64,000 nucleotides of DNA, taken from NCBI RefSeq assembly GCF_016908195.1, contig NZ_JAFBDK010000001.1:1-64000 (forward strand). Direction: 5' to 3'. The notes under the pieces were generated by a model. The model was not told the DNA's origin, searched no databases, and worked only from the letters and a program-made list of their open reading frames with translations. Source of the stretch: Jeotgalibacillus terrae. Lineage in GTDB: Bacteria; Bacillota; Bacilli; Bacillales; Jeotgalibacillaceae. Below are positions 24,691 to 33,825 of the stretch, one piece after another (position 1 is the first letter of the stretch; each line of letters starts with the position of its first letter). A program made the position numbers and the translations under genes.

Positions 24691-25452
24691 TATGATCCCG
24701 TAATGCTGCTTTGTCGACTGTCTGATCAGTTGAGTAAAGCCAAATGCTGAAAAACGGTGGGATCTGAAATGGTCTTTTAACATAACCTTTTTTCTCGATA
24801 CTCTTTTCGCTTCATTAATTGCATTTGACAGATTTTCATCCTGTATATATGCCAGCTTTTTTAATGGAGAAATCCCTTCTGACTCAATTGTTTCTGTAAA
24901 CATTGGATCAAAGTACACGACATCATAACTGTTATCAGGACAGGATTGTAAAAAGGTAAAAGCATCTGCATGAAACAATTTGATTTGTCTCATTGCCCGG
25001 TTAATATCCTCAGACCTGTGGGTAAAAGTTTTTAATCCCTGCCCTGTAATAAATGCAATTTCTTTTCTGGCTTCAATGGCCGTCGCCGGTTGATTGCAAT
25101 ACCAGGAAGCTACAAGGGCATCAGAGGCCATACCTGCAGTACAGTCAAGAAACAGATCATCAGAAGACAGATCCGCTGCCTGTATCAGTGGATCTGTCTC
25201 TCCATTCATCATTCTTTTTATCCGGAATGAAGCTGAATTGGGGTGGTAAAAGAAAGGTTTCTCCACATCAGCACTAAAGTATTCAAATCTTTTATCTCCT
25301 GCAATCAGAATATCATCCCTGTAGACTTCCTGCAGAGAAGAAATAGATCTTTTATTTCTGTCAACCACCTGGGCATCACTGAAATACTCAGATGCAATTT
25401 TAAGATTTGAGAAAGACCCCGCACCAGGCCTTCCTGATGTTGTAATGATCAC
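24679..25452 (-). CDS. ypiP: SAM-dependent methyltransferase YpiP (RsmJ-like)
   Basis: A 257-residue class I methyltransferase. Motif I is LFLDCTAGMASDALVAS, with an acidic residue in ATAIEA at strand 2, and the catalytic-loop motif is VVYFDPMF, the pattern of the RsmJ family that methylates G1516 of 16S rRNA in E. coli. Whether this one acts on rRNA is inference. GTG start with AGGA 7 nt upstream. It follows brxA by 9 bp and is probably co-transcribed. Confidence 0.82.
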   Translation of the reverse strand: MIITTSGRPGAGSFSNLKIASEYFSDAQVVDRNKRSISSLQEVYRDDILIAGDKRFEYFSADVEKPFFYHPNSASFRIKRMMNGETDPLIQAADLSSDDLFLDCTAGMASDALVASWYCNQPATAIEARKEIAFITGQGLKTFTHRSEDINRAMRQIKLFHADAFTFLQSCPDNSYDVVYFDPMFTETIESEGISPLKKLAYIQDENLSNAINEAKRVSRKKVMLKDHFRSHRFSAFGFTQLIRQSTKQHYGIINKG

Positions 25453-25461
25453 TGAATAATC

Positions 25462-25896
25462 CTAGCAGTGCTGATCCATCGCGGATTTCAGATTATCCAC
25501 AATGTCTTCAACTTCATGATCTTCTATCTCTTCACGTGGAATAAAATGTACAACTTCATTATCTTTTAACAGCATGATTGATGGCGACGAAGGTTCAAAA
25601 TCCGGGAACTGAGCACGCATTTTTGCTGTAGCTTCTTTATCCTGACCTGCAAATACTGTCACGAGATGGTCGGGCTCTTTGTCATGTGTGATTAAGGCCT
25701 GAGTCACTGCAGGACGTGCCAGTCCTGCTGCACACCCGCAAACTGAATTAACAACCACAAGAGAAGTACCTTTTGACTCTTCTAAGAAAGATTCTACTTC
25801 TTCTTCTGTTCTAAGTTCCTGAAATCCTGCCTGCGTGAGTTCCTGTCTCATCGGTTTAACCAATTGTCTCATATATTCTTCATATGCCATTGACAT
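25462..25896 (-). CDS. brxA: Bacilliredoxin BrxA (YphP)
   Basis: A 144-residue thioredoxin-fold protein with the CGC active site SVCGCAAG (Cys53, Cys55), the mark of the BrxA/BrxB family. Bacilliredoxins remove bacillithiol from S-bacillithiolated proteins after oxidative stress. Adjacent segments ARPAVTQAL and TVFAGQDKEATAKMRAQF agree with YphP. GGAGG lies 9 nt from the ATG, which is one base after the cvfC stop. It links with MsrA/MsrB in the window as thiol and methionine redox repair. Confidence 0.93.
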   Translation of the reverse strand: MSMAYEEYMRQLVKPMRQELTQAGFQELRTEEEVESFLEESKGTSLVVVNSVCGCAAGLARPAVTQALITHDKEPDHLVTVFAGQDKEATAKMRAQFPDFEPSSPSIMLLKDNEVVHFIPREEIEDHEVEDIVDNLKSAMDQHC

Positions 25897-25897
25897 G

Positions 25898-27037
25898 TTA
25901 TTTTTCCTCCATTCTTTGCTTTCTGGCTTCTGTCATCTGCTTCCAGACAGAGCCTTTTGCTTCCTGACCTTCGGAAATCCTTTCAATCGCCATTTTAATC
26001 TGCAATTTAACTTCAAATTCAGGGTCATCTTCTGCAGCTCTTAACGCTTCAAGTGATTCAGCTGTTCCTGCTTCATATAAGAACATTGCTGCTCTCCAGC
26101 GGACAAGCTTATTTTTATCAGACAGAGCTTTCATCATTTCACGCTCTGCAGCAGGAAACCCTAAATCTGACAAACAATCCCCTGCAGTTCTTCTGACAGA
26201 TGCGTTTTTATCGTTAAGCCCCTTATATAATGATGGAAGAACTTCTTCGTCTTCAATCATGCCGAGGTAAACGACTGCAAGTCTTCTGACTGATACTTTT
26301 TCATCTTCAAGTGCTACATTCAGCATTGGGATATCATCTGTACCCGGTTCAGGAATCTGTTCGAGCAGCTGGTACCTTTCCTGCCATGTTTCACAGTTTC
26401 TTAACGTGTCAGCGGAGATCTTTTTCAGTTCCCTGCTCTTAACAGGCGTATCACCTGCTTCCCGTGACGCTTCTACAATTGCCTGAACTCTGCTCGATGG
26501 ATAAGATGCGAGAATTTCATCTGTTACTTCTTCAGCTATTTTATCCAGGTCTCCATACCGGATGCCAAAATCTTTCCATTTTCTCTGAAGGACAACGTTA
26601 TCGCCTTCAAGCTGTGCATTGCTCATTGCCTGAGCAAAATAATCAGGTAAACCATAACGCTTTTCCTCATCACCAGTCAGTAATTTTATCTGAAGTGGAA
26701 TTCCTTTGAACTGAAGAACCTGGACATTTACTTCTCCAAAATGTTCATCAGCCTTTTCTTCAATTTCCTCTTCCTCTGTATCTTCACCAAATATAGCACG
26801 CACTTCCGGCAGTACTGCCTCCCAATCCGCTTTCGGGTGACGTTCAACCGCCAGGAAATCAGCTACGTGGTAGATTCCCTTCACTCCATCAATCTCCAGC
26901 AATTGTTTAATTTTCAAAGGGGCATTTGCCGCATCATCTTTTTTATAATTGTTACTTTTACCACCAGCAAGTGCCTCATCTACAATGACCTTCATTGTAT
27001 TAGGACTCGGCGTTGGTTCTATCGATAATATTTTCAA
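25898..27037 (-). CDS. ypgR: Conserved virulence factor C family protein (YpgR)
   Basis: A 379-residue protein. The N-terminal part (about 1-90) is a NifU/Nfu N-terminal-like domain (EPTPSPNTMKV, GVKGIYHVADFLAVER), followed by a middle region and HEAT-like repeats (about 245-355: VRRLAVVYLG, VRRTAGDCLS, VRWRAAMFLY). CvfC/YpgR proteins affect virulence in S. aureus and are of unknown biochemical role; an Fe-S related function is inference from the Nfu-like part. The TTG at 27037 is chosen: GGAGGG lies 6 nt upstream, and the longer frame has no ribosome-binding site. Confidence 0.88.
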   Translation of the reverse strand: MKILSIEPTPSPNTMKVIVDEALAGGKSNNYKKDDAANAPLKIKQLLEIDGVKGIYHVADFLAVERHPKADWEAVLPEVRAIFGEDTEEEEIEEKADEHFGEVNVQVLQFKGIPLQIKLLTGDEEKRYGLPDYFAQAMSNAQLEGDNVVLQRKWKDFGIRYGDLDKIAEEVTDEILASYPSSRVQAIVEASREAGDTPVKSRELKKISADTLRNCETWQERYQLLEQIPEPGTDDIPMLNVALEDEKVSVRRLAVVYLGMIEDEEVLPSLYKGLNDKNASVRRTAGDCLSDLGFPAAEREMMKALSDKNKLVRWRAAMFLYEAGTAESLEALRAAEDDPEFEVKLQIKMAIERISEGQEAKGSVWKQMTEARKQRMEEK

Positions 27038-27109
27038 CGTTATCCCTCCGGTTTTTGCCAATTCTAGTTGCATTGTATCATAATAGATTTTTCAATTGAA
27101 CAAATGGGC

Positions 27110-28990
27110 TTACTCAGCATATTCAGAAAGGTAACTCCACCGCTCAATTAATTCTTCAAGCTTTTGATTAAGTGTAGCAAGTTCTTCATTAATCTCTTCT
27201 GCTCTCATATAATCGCTGCCGGTTTCATTCAATTCAAGTTCGAGCGCTTCTATCAGCATCTCTTTTTCTTCTATCGTAGAAGTAATTGTTTCCCACTCAA
27301 GTTTCTCTTTGTACGATAATCTTGTTTTCTCTTTCGCTTCACCCGCCGGTTTCTCTTCGGCATTCTTATTAGGTGCTTCCTGAGTTTTTTCCATGCCAGA
27401 TGAAAATTTCATTTCAAGATAAGTTGAATAATCGTCCAGTGTGATATCAGGCGTTTCTGACTGATTGAGAATGATCAGTTTTTCTGCTGTTTTATCAAGG
27501 AAATATCTGTCGTGAGAGACAGTGATGACGACACCTTTAAACCCTTCAAGAAAATTTTCAAGAACGGTCAGTGTTTGTGTATCAAGATCATTAGTAGGCT
27601 CGTCTAACATTAGAACATTAGGCTGTTTCATTAATAATTTTAATAAGAACAGTCTTCTCTTTTCTCCGCCGGACAGCTTATATATCGGAGTTCCATGGAC
27701 TTCAGGAGGAAATAAGAACTGTTCAAGGATCTGGGATGGTGAAACAGTTCCATCAGCGGTCTCAATCGCCTCAGCTGATTCACGTATATATTCAATCATT
27801 CGCATCGTTTGATCCATCTCTTCGATTTCCTGGGAAAAATAGCCGATCTTTACTGTTTGTCCGATATCCACACTGCCGCTGTCAGGCTTAATTCTTCCTG
27901 CGATCAAGTTCATTAATGTTGATTTCCCGCTCCCGTTGGACCCAACAATTCCGATTCTGTCTCCCGGAGTTACAAGCAGACTGAAATCTTTAAATAACAC
28001 CTGATCATACGCTTTAGTTACTGCCTTAAGCTCTATCACCTGTTTACCCAGCCGGCTGCTGAGAGACCCGATATTAAGCTCAGAATCATCCTGGTTTCCA
28101 ACCGATTTTTCAAGTGTCTCAAAACGCTGGATTCTAGCTTTTTGTTTCGTCGTTCGCGCCTTAGCGCCTTTTCGCATCCAGGCCAGTTCGTTTTTATAAA
28201 GATTATTCTTTTTTCTTTCTTCAGAAGCCTGCTGCTCTTCACGTTCTGCTTTCGTTTCAATAAACTGCTGATAATTCCCTTTGTATTTATATGCTTTTCC
28301 TTTTTCAAGTTCCAGCATAGAATTTGATACCTGGTCAATAAAATAACGGTCATGTGATACGAATAAAATCGCTCCACTGTACTTTTGTAAGTATTGGCCC
28401 AGCCAGAGTATCGCTTCATAATCAAGGTGGTTCGTAGGTTCATCCAGCAGCAGCAGATCCGGTTCCTCAAGCAGCACCTGAGCCAGTGCCACTCTCTTTT
28501 TCTGACCACCGGACAACTGACTGATTTTCATTTCAGTCTGATTCATACCAAGTTTTGACAAAACCGCTTTTGCTTTTGCAGCAGCATCCCAGGCATTATG
28601 TTCATCCATCTTCTGCTGGATGCTGAGCATTCTCTCCTGAATTTGATCCGACTCAGGATTTTTCTCGAATTCATTCATGATCATTTGATACTGGTTCATC
28701 AGCTTTGTTATGTCAGCGTCACTTTCAAAAACTGTTTCCATCACCGTTAAATGGTCATTCAGGTCCGGCTCCTGGTCCAGCAGCTTAATCGTATAATTTT
28801 TCGGATATTCAATTTCACCGGTGTCAGCGTATTCTTTTCCGGCAATCATTTTCATTAGGGTTGATTTGCCTGTTCCATTGACTCCGATCAGACCAATTTT
28901 ATCAGTATCAGTGATTGTGAATGACAAATCCTGAAACAGATTTTTTTCCCCATACGCTTTTTGCACATTCAAAACTTTACACTGCTTCAT
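27110..28990 (-). CDS. yfmR: ABC-F ATPase YfmR
   Basis: A 626-residue soluble twin-ATPase with no membrane domain. Walker A motifs are GVNGTGKST and GSNGSGKST, signatures LSGGQKKR and LSGGEKRR, and Walker B LLLLDEPTN and LMLDEPTN. The interdomain linker (about 235-310) is charged, and the C-terminus is a coiled coil (about 560-620). This matches the Uup/YfmR group. B. subtilis YfmR acts on stalled ribosomes, in part overlapping EF-P. No antibiotic-resistance role is suggested. The ATG overlaps the stop of the HD gene by 4 bp. Confidence 0.9.
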   Translation of the reverse strand: MKQCKVLNVQKAYGEKNLFQDLSFTITDTDKIGLIGVNGTGKSTLMKMIAGKEYADTGEIEYPKNYTIKLLDQEPDLNDHLTVMETVFESDADITKLMNQYQMIMNEFEKNPESDQIQERMLSIQQKMDEHNAWDAAAKAKAVLSKLGMNQTEMKISQLSGGQKKRVALAQVLLEEPDLLLLDEPTNHLDYEAILWLGQYLQKYSGAILFVSHDRYFIDQVSNSMLELEKGKAYKYKGNYQQFIETKAEREEQQASEERKKNNLYKNELAWMRKGAKARTTKQKARIQRFETLEKSVGNQDDSELNIGSLSSRLGKQVIELKAVTKAYDQVLFKDFSLLVTPGDRIGIVGSNGSGKSTLMNLIAGRIKPDSGSVDIGQTVKIGYFSQEIEEMDQTMRMIEYIRESAEAIETADGTVSPSQILEQFLFPPEVHGTPIYKLSGGEKRRLFLLKLLMKQPNVLMLDEPTNDLDTQTLTVLENFLEGFKGVVITVSHDRYFLDKTAEKLIILNQSETPDITLDDYSTYLEMKFSSGMEKTQEAPNKNAEEKPAGEAKEKTRLSYKEKLEWETITSTIEEKEMLIEALELELNETGSDYMRAEEINEELATLNQKLEELIERWSYLSEYAE

Positions 28991-29601
28991 TTCTTACCAT
29001 TCCATTCGTTTAGAAATTGATCTTTAAATTGCTCTAAGAATATATGCCTCTCAAGTGCAATTTTATAGCCTGTTTTCGTATTCATGATATCTTTCAGCTT
29101 TAACAGTTTTTTATCGAAGTGATCAATGACTGAAGGTTCCCCGCTCTTTATGCTGTAAAGCTTTTGACCGCCGGCTCCCCCATATGTAAATGCACGTGCT
29201 GCACCTATTGCACCTATTGCATCGAGCCTGTCAGCATCCGCAACAATTTGACTCTCAAATCCTCCCTGGAATAGATCTCTGTTCCGGAAGCTGACTGCTT
29301 TAATTTGCGGAATCAGATAATCTTTTTCGGCCGGTGAAAATTCAAGCAGGCTGATCATCCGATTCAGAAATTCAGCTGCCTCTTCAGGACTGCGATGCAT
29401 TTTATCATCACCTGCATCATGAAAAAGCGAGATTAGTTCAACTAATTCTTTCTGTTTTACTCCTTCTATCTCTGCAATTTTCAGTGCAAGGTTTTTTACT
29501 CTGAGGATGTGATCCCATCCATGACCCTTCCTGTCACCCCTGTGAAATAAGTACATTTGCTGCTCGGCTTTTTTTAATTGGTGGAGGGATATATTAATCA
29601 A
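28987..29601 (-). CDS. ypgQ: HD-domain phosphohydrolase, YpgQ-like
   Basis: A 204-residue HD-superfamily protein. Metal ligands are visible as the first His in GHGWDHILRV, HD in LFHDAGDD, and Asp in VADADRLDAIG. The late segment GAARAFTYGGA is common in YedJ/YpgQ proteins. YpgQ of B. subtilis is described as a metal-dependent pyrophosphohydrolase acting on nucleotides. TTG start overlapping the upstream stop by 4 bp (TTGA), with GGAGG 10 nt upstream. Confidence 0.88.
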   Translation of the reverse strand: MINISLHQLKKAEQQMYLFHRGDRKGHGWDHILRVKNLALKIAEIEGVKQKELVELISLFHDAGDDKMHRSPEEAAEFLNRMISLLEFSPAEKDYLIPQIKAVSFRNRDLFQGGFESQIVADADRLDAIGAIGAARAFTYGGAGGQKLYSIKSGEPSVIDHFDKKLLKLKDIMNTKTGYKIALERHIFLEQFKDQFLNEWNGKK

Positions 29602-30098
29602 CGTTCTGTAACCTCCAGTAAATCGAGTGTTTCTATAACGAAGTAAACCATATCTTCTATATCTCTCAGCATATCTTCTGTAATTGTTCTATCAAAACGG
29701 ACAACTGCCTCACAGAAATCAGGGTTTCTTGTTGAGGTGATCTTCCTTATATCATAACATCTGTTCTCTCCCCATTGCTTAGAGAGCACACTTAATTCTG
29801 ATTCAGACCATGCATCGCCATATTTTCTGAAAATAATAGATATAGCTGCGCCTGCCTCAACTTCTTTATTGCCCGGCAGTAATTCTGCTGTCAGCTTTTT
29901 CAGGTCTGCATACAGATTCATGTCAGCTTCAAATACATTTTCTTTCACATGAAAAGTTAAATTAAAACTGCGGCATAAGGTTGCAATATCGACCTGGTCT
30001 GTACGTGAAGTGATCTTAATAGTACCATCTAGATCCCGGTCATAAACTGTACCTTCCAATACGGTTTTTAAGTTATCAAAAGCTGTTGGATCAAACAT
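29598..30098 (-). CDS. Uncharacterised soluble protein upstream of ypgQ
   Basis: A 166-residue acidic protein that I do not recognise. It has no signal peptide, membrane helix or known motif; predicted mixed alpha/beta, with RFDRTITEDMLRDIEDM near the end. Cys residues occur singly. The ATG at 30098 is chosen because GGAGG is 4-5 nt upstream. It is coupled by a 4-bp overlap to ypgQ, which in turn overlaps yfmR, so the three form a tightly linked operon. Confidence 0.75.
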   Translation of the reverse strand: MFDPTAFDNLKTVLEGTVYDRDLDGTIKITSRTDQVDIATLCRSFNLTFHVKENVFEADMNLYADLKKLTAELLPGNKEVEAGAAISIIFRKYGDAWSESELSVLSKQWGENRCYDIRKITSTRNPDFCEAVVRFDRTITEDMLRDIEDMVYFVIETLDLLEVTER

Positions 30099-30183
30099 AG
30101 TGCCTCCCGCATTCTTTTTCGTCATCATAGCATATTCATGCTGCTAAGAGCGATGAAATGAGTGCCTGATCATAGTCAGCCCT

Positions 30184-30224
30184 TAAAAAGCAAAAGCATC
30201 CGGTGATGGATGCTTTTGCTTTAA
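30184..30224 (-). terminator. Intrinsic terminator of fhs
   Basis: A perfect 13-bp stem AGCAAAAGCATCC/GGATGCTTTTGCT followed by T on the minus strand. Confidence 0.88.
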
Positions 30225-30232
30225 TGAATATA

Positions 30233-31918
30233 TTAAAACAGTCCTACTCCTTTACCTTCGCTTGTCACATCCATGTTTTGAGCAGCTGGCGTTTTTGGAA
30301 GACCCGGCATTGTCATCACATCTCCTGTAAGTGCAACCAGAAAACCTGCTCCAAGTTTTGGCACAACTTCTCTGATTGTTACTTTGAAGTTTTCAGGACG
30401 GCCAAACAATGTGGGGTCATCTGACAATGAATATTGTGTTTTTGCCATGCATACAGGCAGGCATCCCCATCCATATGATTCGAATTGTCTGATCTGTGCC
30501 TCTGCTTTTTTAGAAAATACTGCCTCTGACCCGCCGTATACTTTCTGAATGATCATGTTAATTTTTTCTTTCACAGGCATTTCAAGATCATAAAGGTACT
30601 TAAAGCTGCTTTCTCCTTCAATCGCATCAATGACTTTAGCTGCAAGGTCTTTACCGCCTTCTTCACCCTTTTCCCACACTTCGGTTAAAGAAAAAGGAAC
30701 CTGTTGTGCTTTGCAGAAATCTTGAAGTATTTCAATCTCAGATGCACTGTCAGTATGAAATTTGTTAATCGCTACGACAGCAGGCAGACCAAATTCACGG
30801 ATTGTTTCAAGGTGTTTTTCAAGATTGGTAAGTCCTGATTTTAATGCTTCAGTATCTGTTTCTGTCAGCTCTTTTTTAGATTTTCCACCGTGCATTTTAA
30901 GCGCGCGGACTGTTGCCACGATCACCACTGCATCGGGGTGTTTCCCTGAAGTTCTGGTTTTAATATTTAAAAACTTTTCTGCTCCGAGATCTGCTCCAAA
31001 ACCGGACTCTGTTACGACATAATCAGCCAGTTTTAACGCTGTCTGAGTGGCCAGAACTGAATTACAGCCATGAGCAATATTTGCAAATGGACCACCATGA
31101 ATGAGTGCAGGCGTCTGTTCAAGCGTCTGAACTAAATTCGGTTTTAGCGCATCTTTTAAAAGCAGTGCTAATGAGCCCTGGACTTCAAGGTCAGACACCG
31201 TCACAGGCTCGCCCTGGTATGTGTATGCAACGACAATATTGGATAGACGGTTCTTCATATCCTTGATCCCTGATGACAGACAAAGTACTGCCATAATTTC
31301 TGAAGCGACGGTGATGTCAAAACCATCTTCTCTTGGCACCCCTCTTGCGGGACCGCCAAGTCCAACGACAATCTGTCTGAGCGCACGATCATTCATATCC
31401 ATCACACGTTTCCAGATAATCTTTCTTGGATCGATCTGAAGATCATTCCCCTGATGAATATGATTATCTATAAATGCTGAAAGTGCATTATTAGCAGTTG
31501 TGATTGCATGTATGTCACCGGTGAAATGCAGATTAATATCTTCCATTGGCAGCACCTGTGCATAACCGCCGCCTGTTGCACCGCCTTTTACGCCCATAAC
31601 TGGACCAAGTGAAGGTTCTCTCAGCGCTACCATTGAGTTTTTACCGGATGCCTTTAATGCATCAGCAAGTCCTACAGTTACAGTTGACTTACCTTCACCG
31701 GCAGGAGTCGGATTAATTGAAGTGACAAGTATTAACTTACCTTCCTTGGCATTTTTTAATCGGTCAATCGTGTCAAAAGTGATTTTTGCTTTGTATTTAC
31801 CATACATTTCAATATCATCAGGTGTCATGCCGGCTCCGGCAGCAATCTCGGTAATCGGCATCATAGTCGCAGCCTGAGCGATATCAATATCAGAAGGAAC
31901 AGTTTTTTTTGTCGTCAT
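30233..31918 (-). CDS. fhs: Formate-tetrahydrofolate ligase
   Basis: A 561-residue enzyme making 10-formyl-tetrahydrofolate from formate, THF and ATP, feeding purine and fMet-tRNA synthesis. Visible: [18 protein letters not shown] (P-loop), [33 protein letters not shown] and [13 protein letters not shown], all strongly conserved in the family. The ATG at 31918 has GGAGG 6 nt upstream; an extension of 11 codons upstream lacks one. It acts in the same folate pool as DfrA and ThyA in this window. Confidence 0.96.
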   Translation of the reverse strand: MTTKKTVPSDIDIAQAATMMPITEIAAGAGMTPDDIEMYGKYKAKITFDTIDRLKNAKEGKLILVTSINPTPAGEGKSTVTVGLADALKASGKNSMVALREPSLGPVMGVKGGATGGGYAQVLPMEDINLHFTGDIHAITTANNALSAFIDNHIHQGNDLQIDPRKIIWKRVMDMNDRALRQIVVGLGGPARGVPREDGFDITVASEIMAVLCLSSGIKDMKNRLSNIVVAYTYQGEPVTVSDLEVQGSLALLLKDALKPNLVQTLEQTPALIHGGPFANIAHGCNSVLATQTALKLADYVVTESGFGADLGAEKFLNIKTRTSGKHPDAVVIVATVRALKMHGGKSKKELTETDTEALKSGLTNLEKHLETIREFGLPAVVAINKFHTDSASEIEILQDFCKAQQVPFSLTEVWEKGEEGGKDLAAKVIDAIEGESSFKYLYDLEMPVKEKINMIIQKVYGGSEAVFSKKAEAQIRQFESYGWGCLPVCMAKTQYSLSDDPTLFGRPENFKVTIREVVPKLGAGFLVALTGDVMTMPGLPKTPAAQNMDVTSEGKGVGLF

Positions 31919-31981
31919 AATGAGCCTCCACATCCTATGTAATATCAACATTATAACATGCCCTATTTATTTTTAAACAAA

Positions 31982-32008
31982 CAAAAAGCCGCTTAAAAAG
32001 CGGCTTAC
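31982..32008 (-). terminator. Intrinsic terminator of mntR
   Basis: On the minus strand AAGCCGCTT-TT-AAGCGGCTT followed by T, with the left arm overlapping the mntR stop. Confidence 0.83.
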
Positions 32009-32424
32009 TGGTCTTCCTTTTCCTGTAATCTCCGAAGCTTCTCCACAAGTTCAGGTTCGTTTTCGAAAAGCTGTACTAGATCTCCTATACGGTCTATGGA
32101 GTTCCAGCTTAAATGATGTTCGATCCCCTCGACATCATTATAAATATTCTCATCTTTAACTCCTATAACAGTTAAAAACTGCTCCAGCAATTCATGTCTG
32201 AATACAAGTCTCTTGCCTATTTTATTTCCTTTTTTAGTTAAAATGAGCCCTCGGTATTTTTCATATATCAGATATTCGTCCTTATCGAGCTTCTGCACCA
32301 TTTTAGTAACAGAGGATGGATGGACCGATAATGCCTCAGCTATATCTGACACTCTTGCATACCCTTTTTGATCAATTAGTATGTAAATCTGTTCTATATA
32401 ATCCTCCATGCTGGGCGTTGGCAT
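32005..32424 (-). CDS. mntR: Manganese-responsive repressor MntR
   Basis: A 139-residue DtxR-family regulator. The N-terminal winged helix-turn-helix is almost identical to B. subtilis MntR ([29 protein letters not shown]), and the metal site residues fall in MPTPSMEDY (Asp near 8) and EGIEHHLSW (Glu, His). It represses Mn2+ uptake genes when manganese is plentiful. The ATG at 32424 follows GAGGAGGGG. No mnt transporter gene is adjacent. A possible promoter (TTGTGT-N17-TACACT) lies upstream. Confidence 0.95.
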   Translation of the reverse strand: MPTPSMEDYIEQIYILIDQKGYARVSDIAEALSVHPSSVTKMVQKLDKDEYLIYEKYRGLILTKKGNKIGKRLVFRHELLEQFLTVIGVKDENIYNDVEGIEHHLSWNSIDRIGDLVQLFENEPELVEKLRRLQEKEDQ

Positions 32425-32549
32425 GCGGGGACCCCTCCTCAAAAAACCATGATTTCATTACTTGTAAAGTGTACTATAACCGCCTTCGGGACACAACTTA
32501 ATGCTTAAAAGGAACCCGGAATAATGATTTAGAAAATTCAAACTAATGA

Positions 32550-32578
32550 TTGACTCAATTTTTAATGATGTGTATAGT
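32550..32578 (+). promoter_or_regulatory. Promoter of the cold-shock gene
   Basis: TTGACT (32550-32555), 17 bp, TATAGT (32573-32578). A strong vegetative promoter giving a leader of about 65 nt. Confidence 0.75.
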
Positions 32579-32582
32579 GAAA

Positions 32583-32599
32583 TTATCATTTATTGATAA
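32583..32599 (+). promoter_or_regulatory. Inverted repeat at the cold-shock gene transcript start
   Basis: TTATCA-TTTA-TTGATAA is centred about 15 bp after the -10, at or just after the predicted transcript start. It may be an operator or the first stem of the mRNA leader. It does not resemble the MntR box consensus. Confidence 0.4.
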
Positions 32600-32649
32600 A
32601 TATCTTTATACTTTAATCTGTAAGGGATAAATAGCAGGGAGGAAATCAG

Positions 32650-32853
32650 ATGCATAATGGCAAAGTAAAATGGTTCAATAACGAAAAAGGCTACGGTTTT
32701 TTAGAGGTTGAAGGTGGCGATGATGTATTTGTGCATTTTACAGCCGTGCAGGGTGATGGCTACAAATCCCTTGAAGAAGGTCAGGAAGTTTCTTTTGAAA
32801 TCATAGAAGGTAATCGCGGCCCTCAGGCTGCGAATGTCGTAAAAAAAGAGTAA
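32650..32853 (+). CDS. cspD: Cold-shock protein, CspB/CspD type
   Basis: A 67-residue single OB-fold protein with RNP1 KGYGFLEV and RNP2 DVFVHF, binding single-stranded RNA and DNA and acting as an RNA chaperone in the cytoplasm. GGAGG is 6-7 nt before the ATG. It is monocistronic with a strong promoter, a leader of about 65 nt and a terminator. The Bacillus neighbour pattern (next to ypeQ/ypeP) favours CspD, but paralogues are too alike to be sure of the symbol. Confidence 0.93.
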   Translation: MHNGKVKWFNNEKGYGFLEVEGGDDVFVHFTAVQGDGYKSLEEGQEVSFEIIEGNRGPQAANVVKKE

Positions 32854-32854
32854 G

Positions 32855-32884
32855 CAAAAAGCCGGCACTGCCGGCTTTTTTTAA
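32855..32884. terminator. Terminator between the cold-shock gene and ypeQ
   Basis: AAAAAGCCGGC-ACT-GCCGGCTTTTT, symmetric A/T flanks, usable on both strands. Confidence 0.88.
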
Positions 32885-32888
32885 TTGC

Positions 32889-33065
32889 TTATGACAACTG
32901 TTTGCCAAGTTCTTTTATTTTCATTCCGATTGAACATTCCGTTATACAGAATTTATGAGCATAAAGCTTACCCTTTTCAGCCCGGAGCTGCTTTTTAACA
33001 GGGCAGCTCTTACAATACGTATTCATCAGTTCATCGACAGCAGATAAAGCAACTTGTTTTTCCAT
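32889..33065 (-). CDS. ypeQ: Small zinc-finger protein YpeQ
   Basis: A 58-residue protein with a Cys pair (YCKSCPVKK) and a second Cys group with His (HKFCITECSIG), the zf-C2HCIx2C pattern of YpeQ. It probably binds one zinc ion; the role is unknown. The start is uncertain: ATG at 33065 matches the homologous N-terminus MEKQVALSAVDEL, while an ATG at 33074 would overlap the upstream stop by 8 bp. Co-transcribed with ypeP. Confidence 0.85.
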   Translation of the reverse strand: MEKQVALSAVDELMNTYCKSCPVKKQLRAEKGKLYAHKFCITECSIGMKIKELGKQLS

Positions 33066-33066
33066 A

Positions 33067-33735
33067 TTATTCATCCCTATCAGTCCTGCTTTGACTTTTT
33101 ATATTTACATTGCTTCTCGCCTGATCAGCCAGTTTGTGTGCACCTTTATTAATTGACCTTGTAATGTGTTTTAAAACTATTGGCATCTTTTTGTCCGCAG
33201 CTAACTTTTCAACCCGGTCCGCCCATTTATTTAAGTTCTCATCATAACTCGGCCATTCCCCGTTCAACTGATTAATCACTGTCAATGCGTCACCACTGCA
33301 AGTGATTTGCTGAATATGTCCATTTGCAACATTAATCGCATGTTCAAGTGCATAATATAAAGCCATATATTCTGCTTCATTATTCGTTAATACACCACTT
33401 ACAAAACGGTTACTCTTTTCAGTAACTGATTCGCCGTTCCTGTCATAAGTAATAATCCAGCCCAGCCCTGTCTCCCTGGTGCTTTTATCAAAAGAAGCAT
33501 CGAAGAGAACATTTATATTCTTTGCCTCTCCTTCTGTTTTAGTCATCAGTTTTTTAAATTCTTTCACATTCCATTCCTGTCCCAGATCATCATGAATGGA
33601 GATGTCATGAAACCTTCCCGTTTTTTCAAAATCTGTAATGAACAAAGGGGCGCTTTGCTCATTTAGCCAACTGCTTTGAAACGTGATATACGTGCCTGAA
33701 GGGTGCTGATATTTTGCTTTAAAAAATATATTCAA
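33067..33735 (-). CDS. ypeP: RNase H-like protein YpeP
   Basis: A 222-residue protein. An N-terminal domain of about 75 residues precedes an RNase HI fold with the acidic set visible: Asp in FDASFDK, Glu in NNEAEYMAL, Asp in CSGDAL, Asp in HKLADQA. RNase HI enzymes cut RNA in RNA/DNA hybrids; activity of YpeP is not established to my knowledge. The TTG at 33735 has GGAGGG 9 nt upstream. Divergently arranged with a second RNase H-like gene 90 bp away. Confidence 0.82.
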   Translation of the reverse strand: MNIFFKAKYQHPSGTYITFQSSWLNEQSAPLFITDFEKTGRFHDISIHDDLGQEWNVKEFKKLMTKTEGEAKNINVLFDASFDKSTRETGLGWIITYDRNGESVTEKSNRFVSGVLTNNEAEYMALYYALEHAINVANGHIQQITCSGDALTVINQLNGEWPSYDENLNKWADRVEKLAADKKMPIVLKHITRSINKGAHKLADQARSNVNIKSQSRTDRDE

Positions 33736-33825
33736 CGTACTGATCCCTCCTTCATTCTTTCTATTGTACATTTGAATTGTGCAGCGTTGCAACTGCTGAT
33801 ACACTTCATTCAGGGGGCTGAAATT

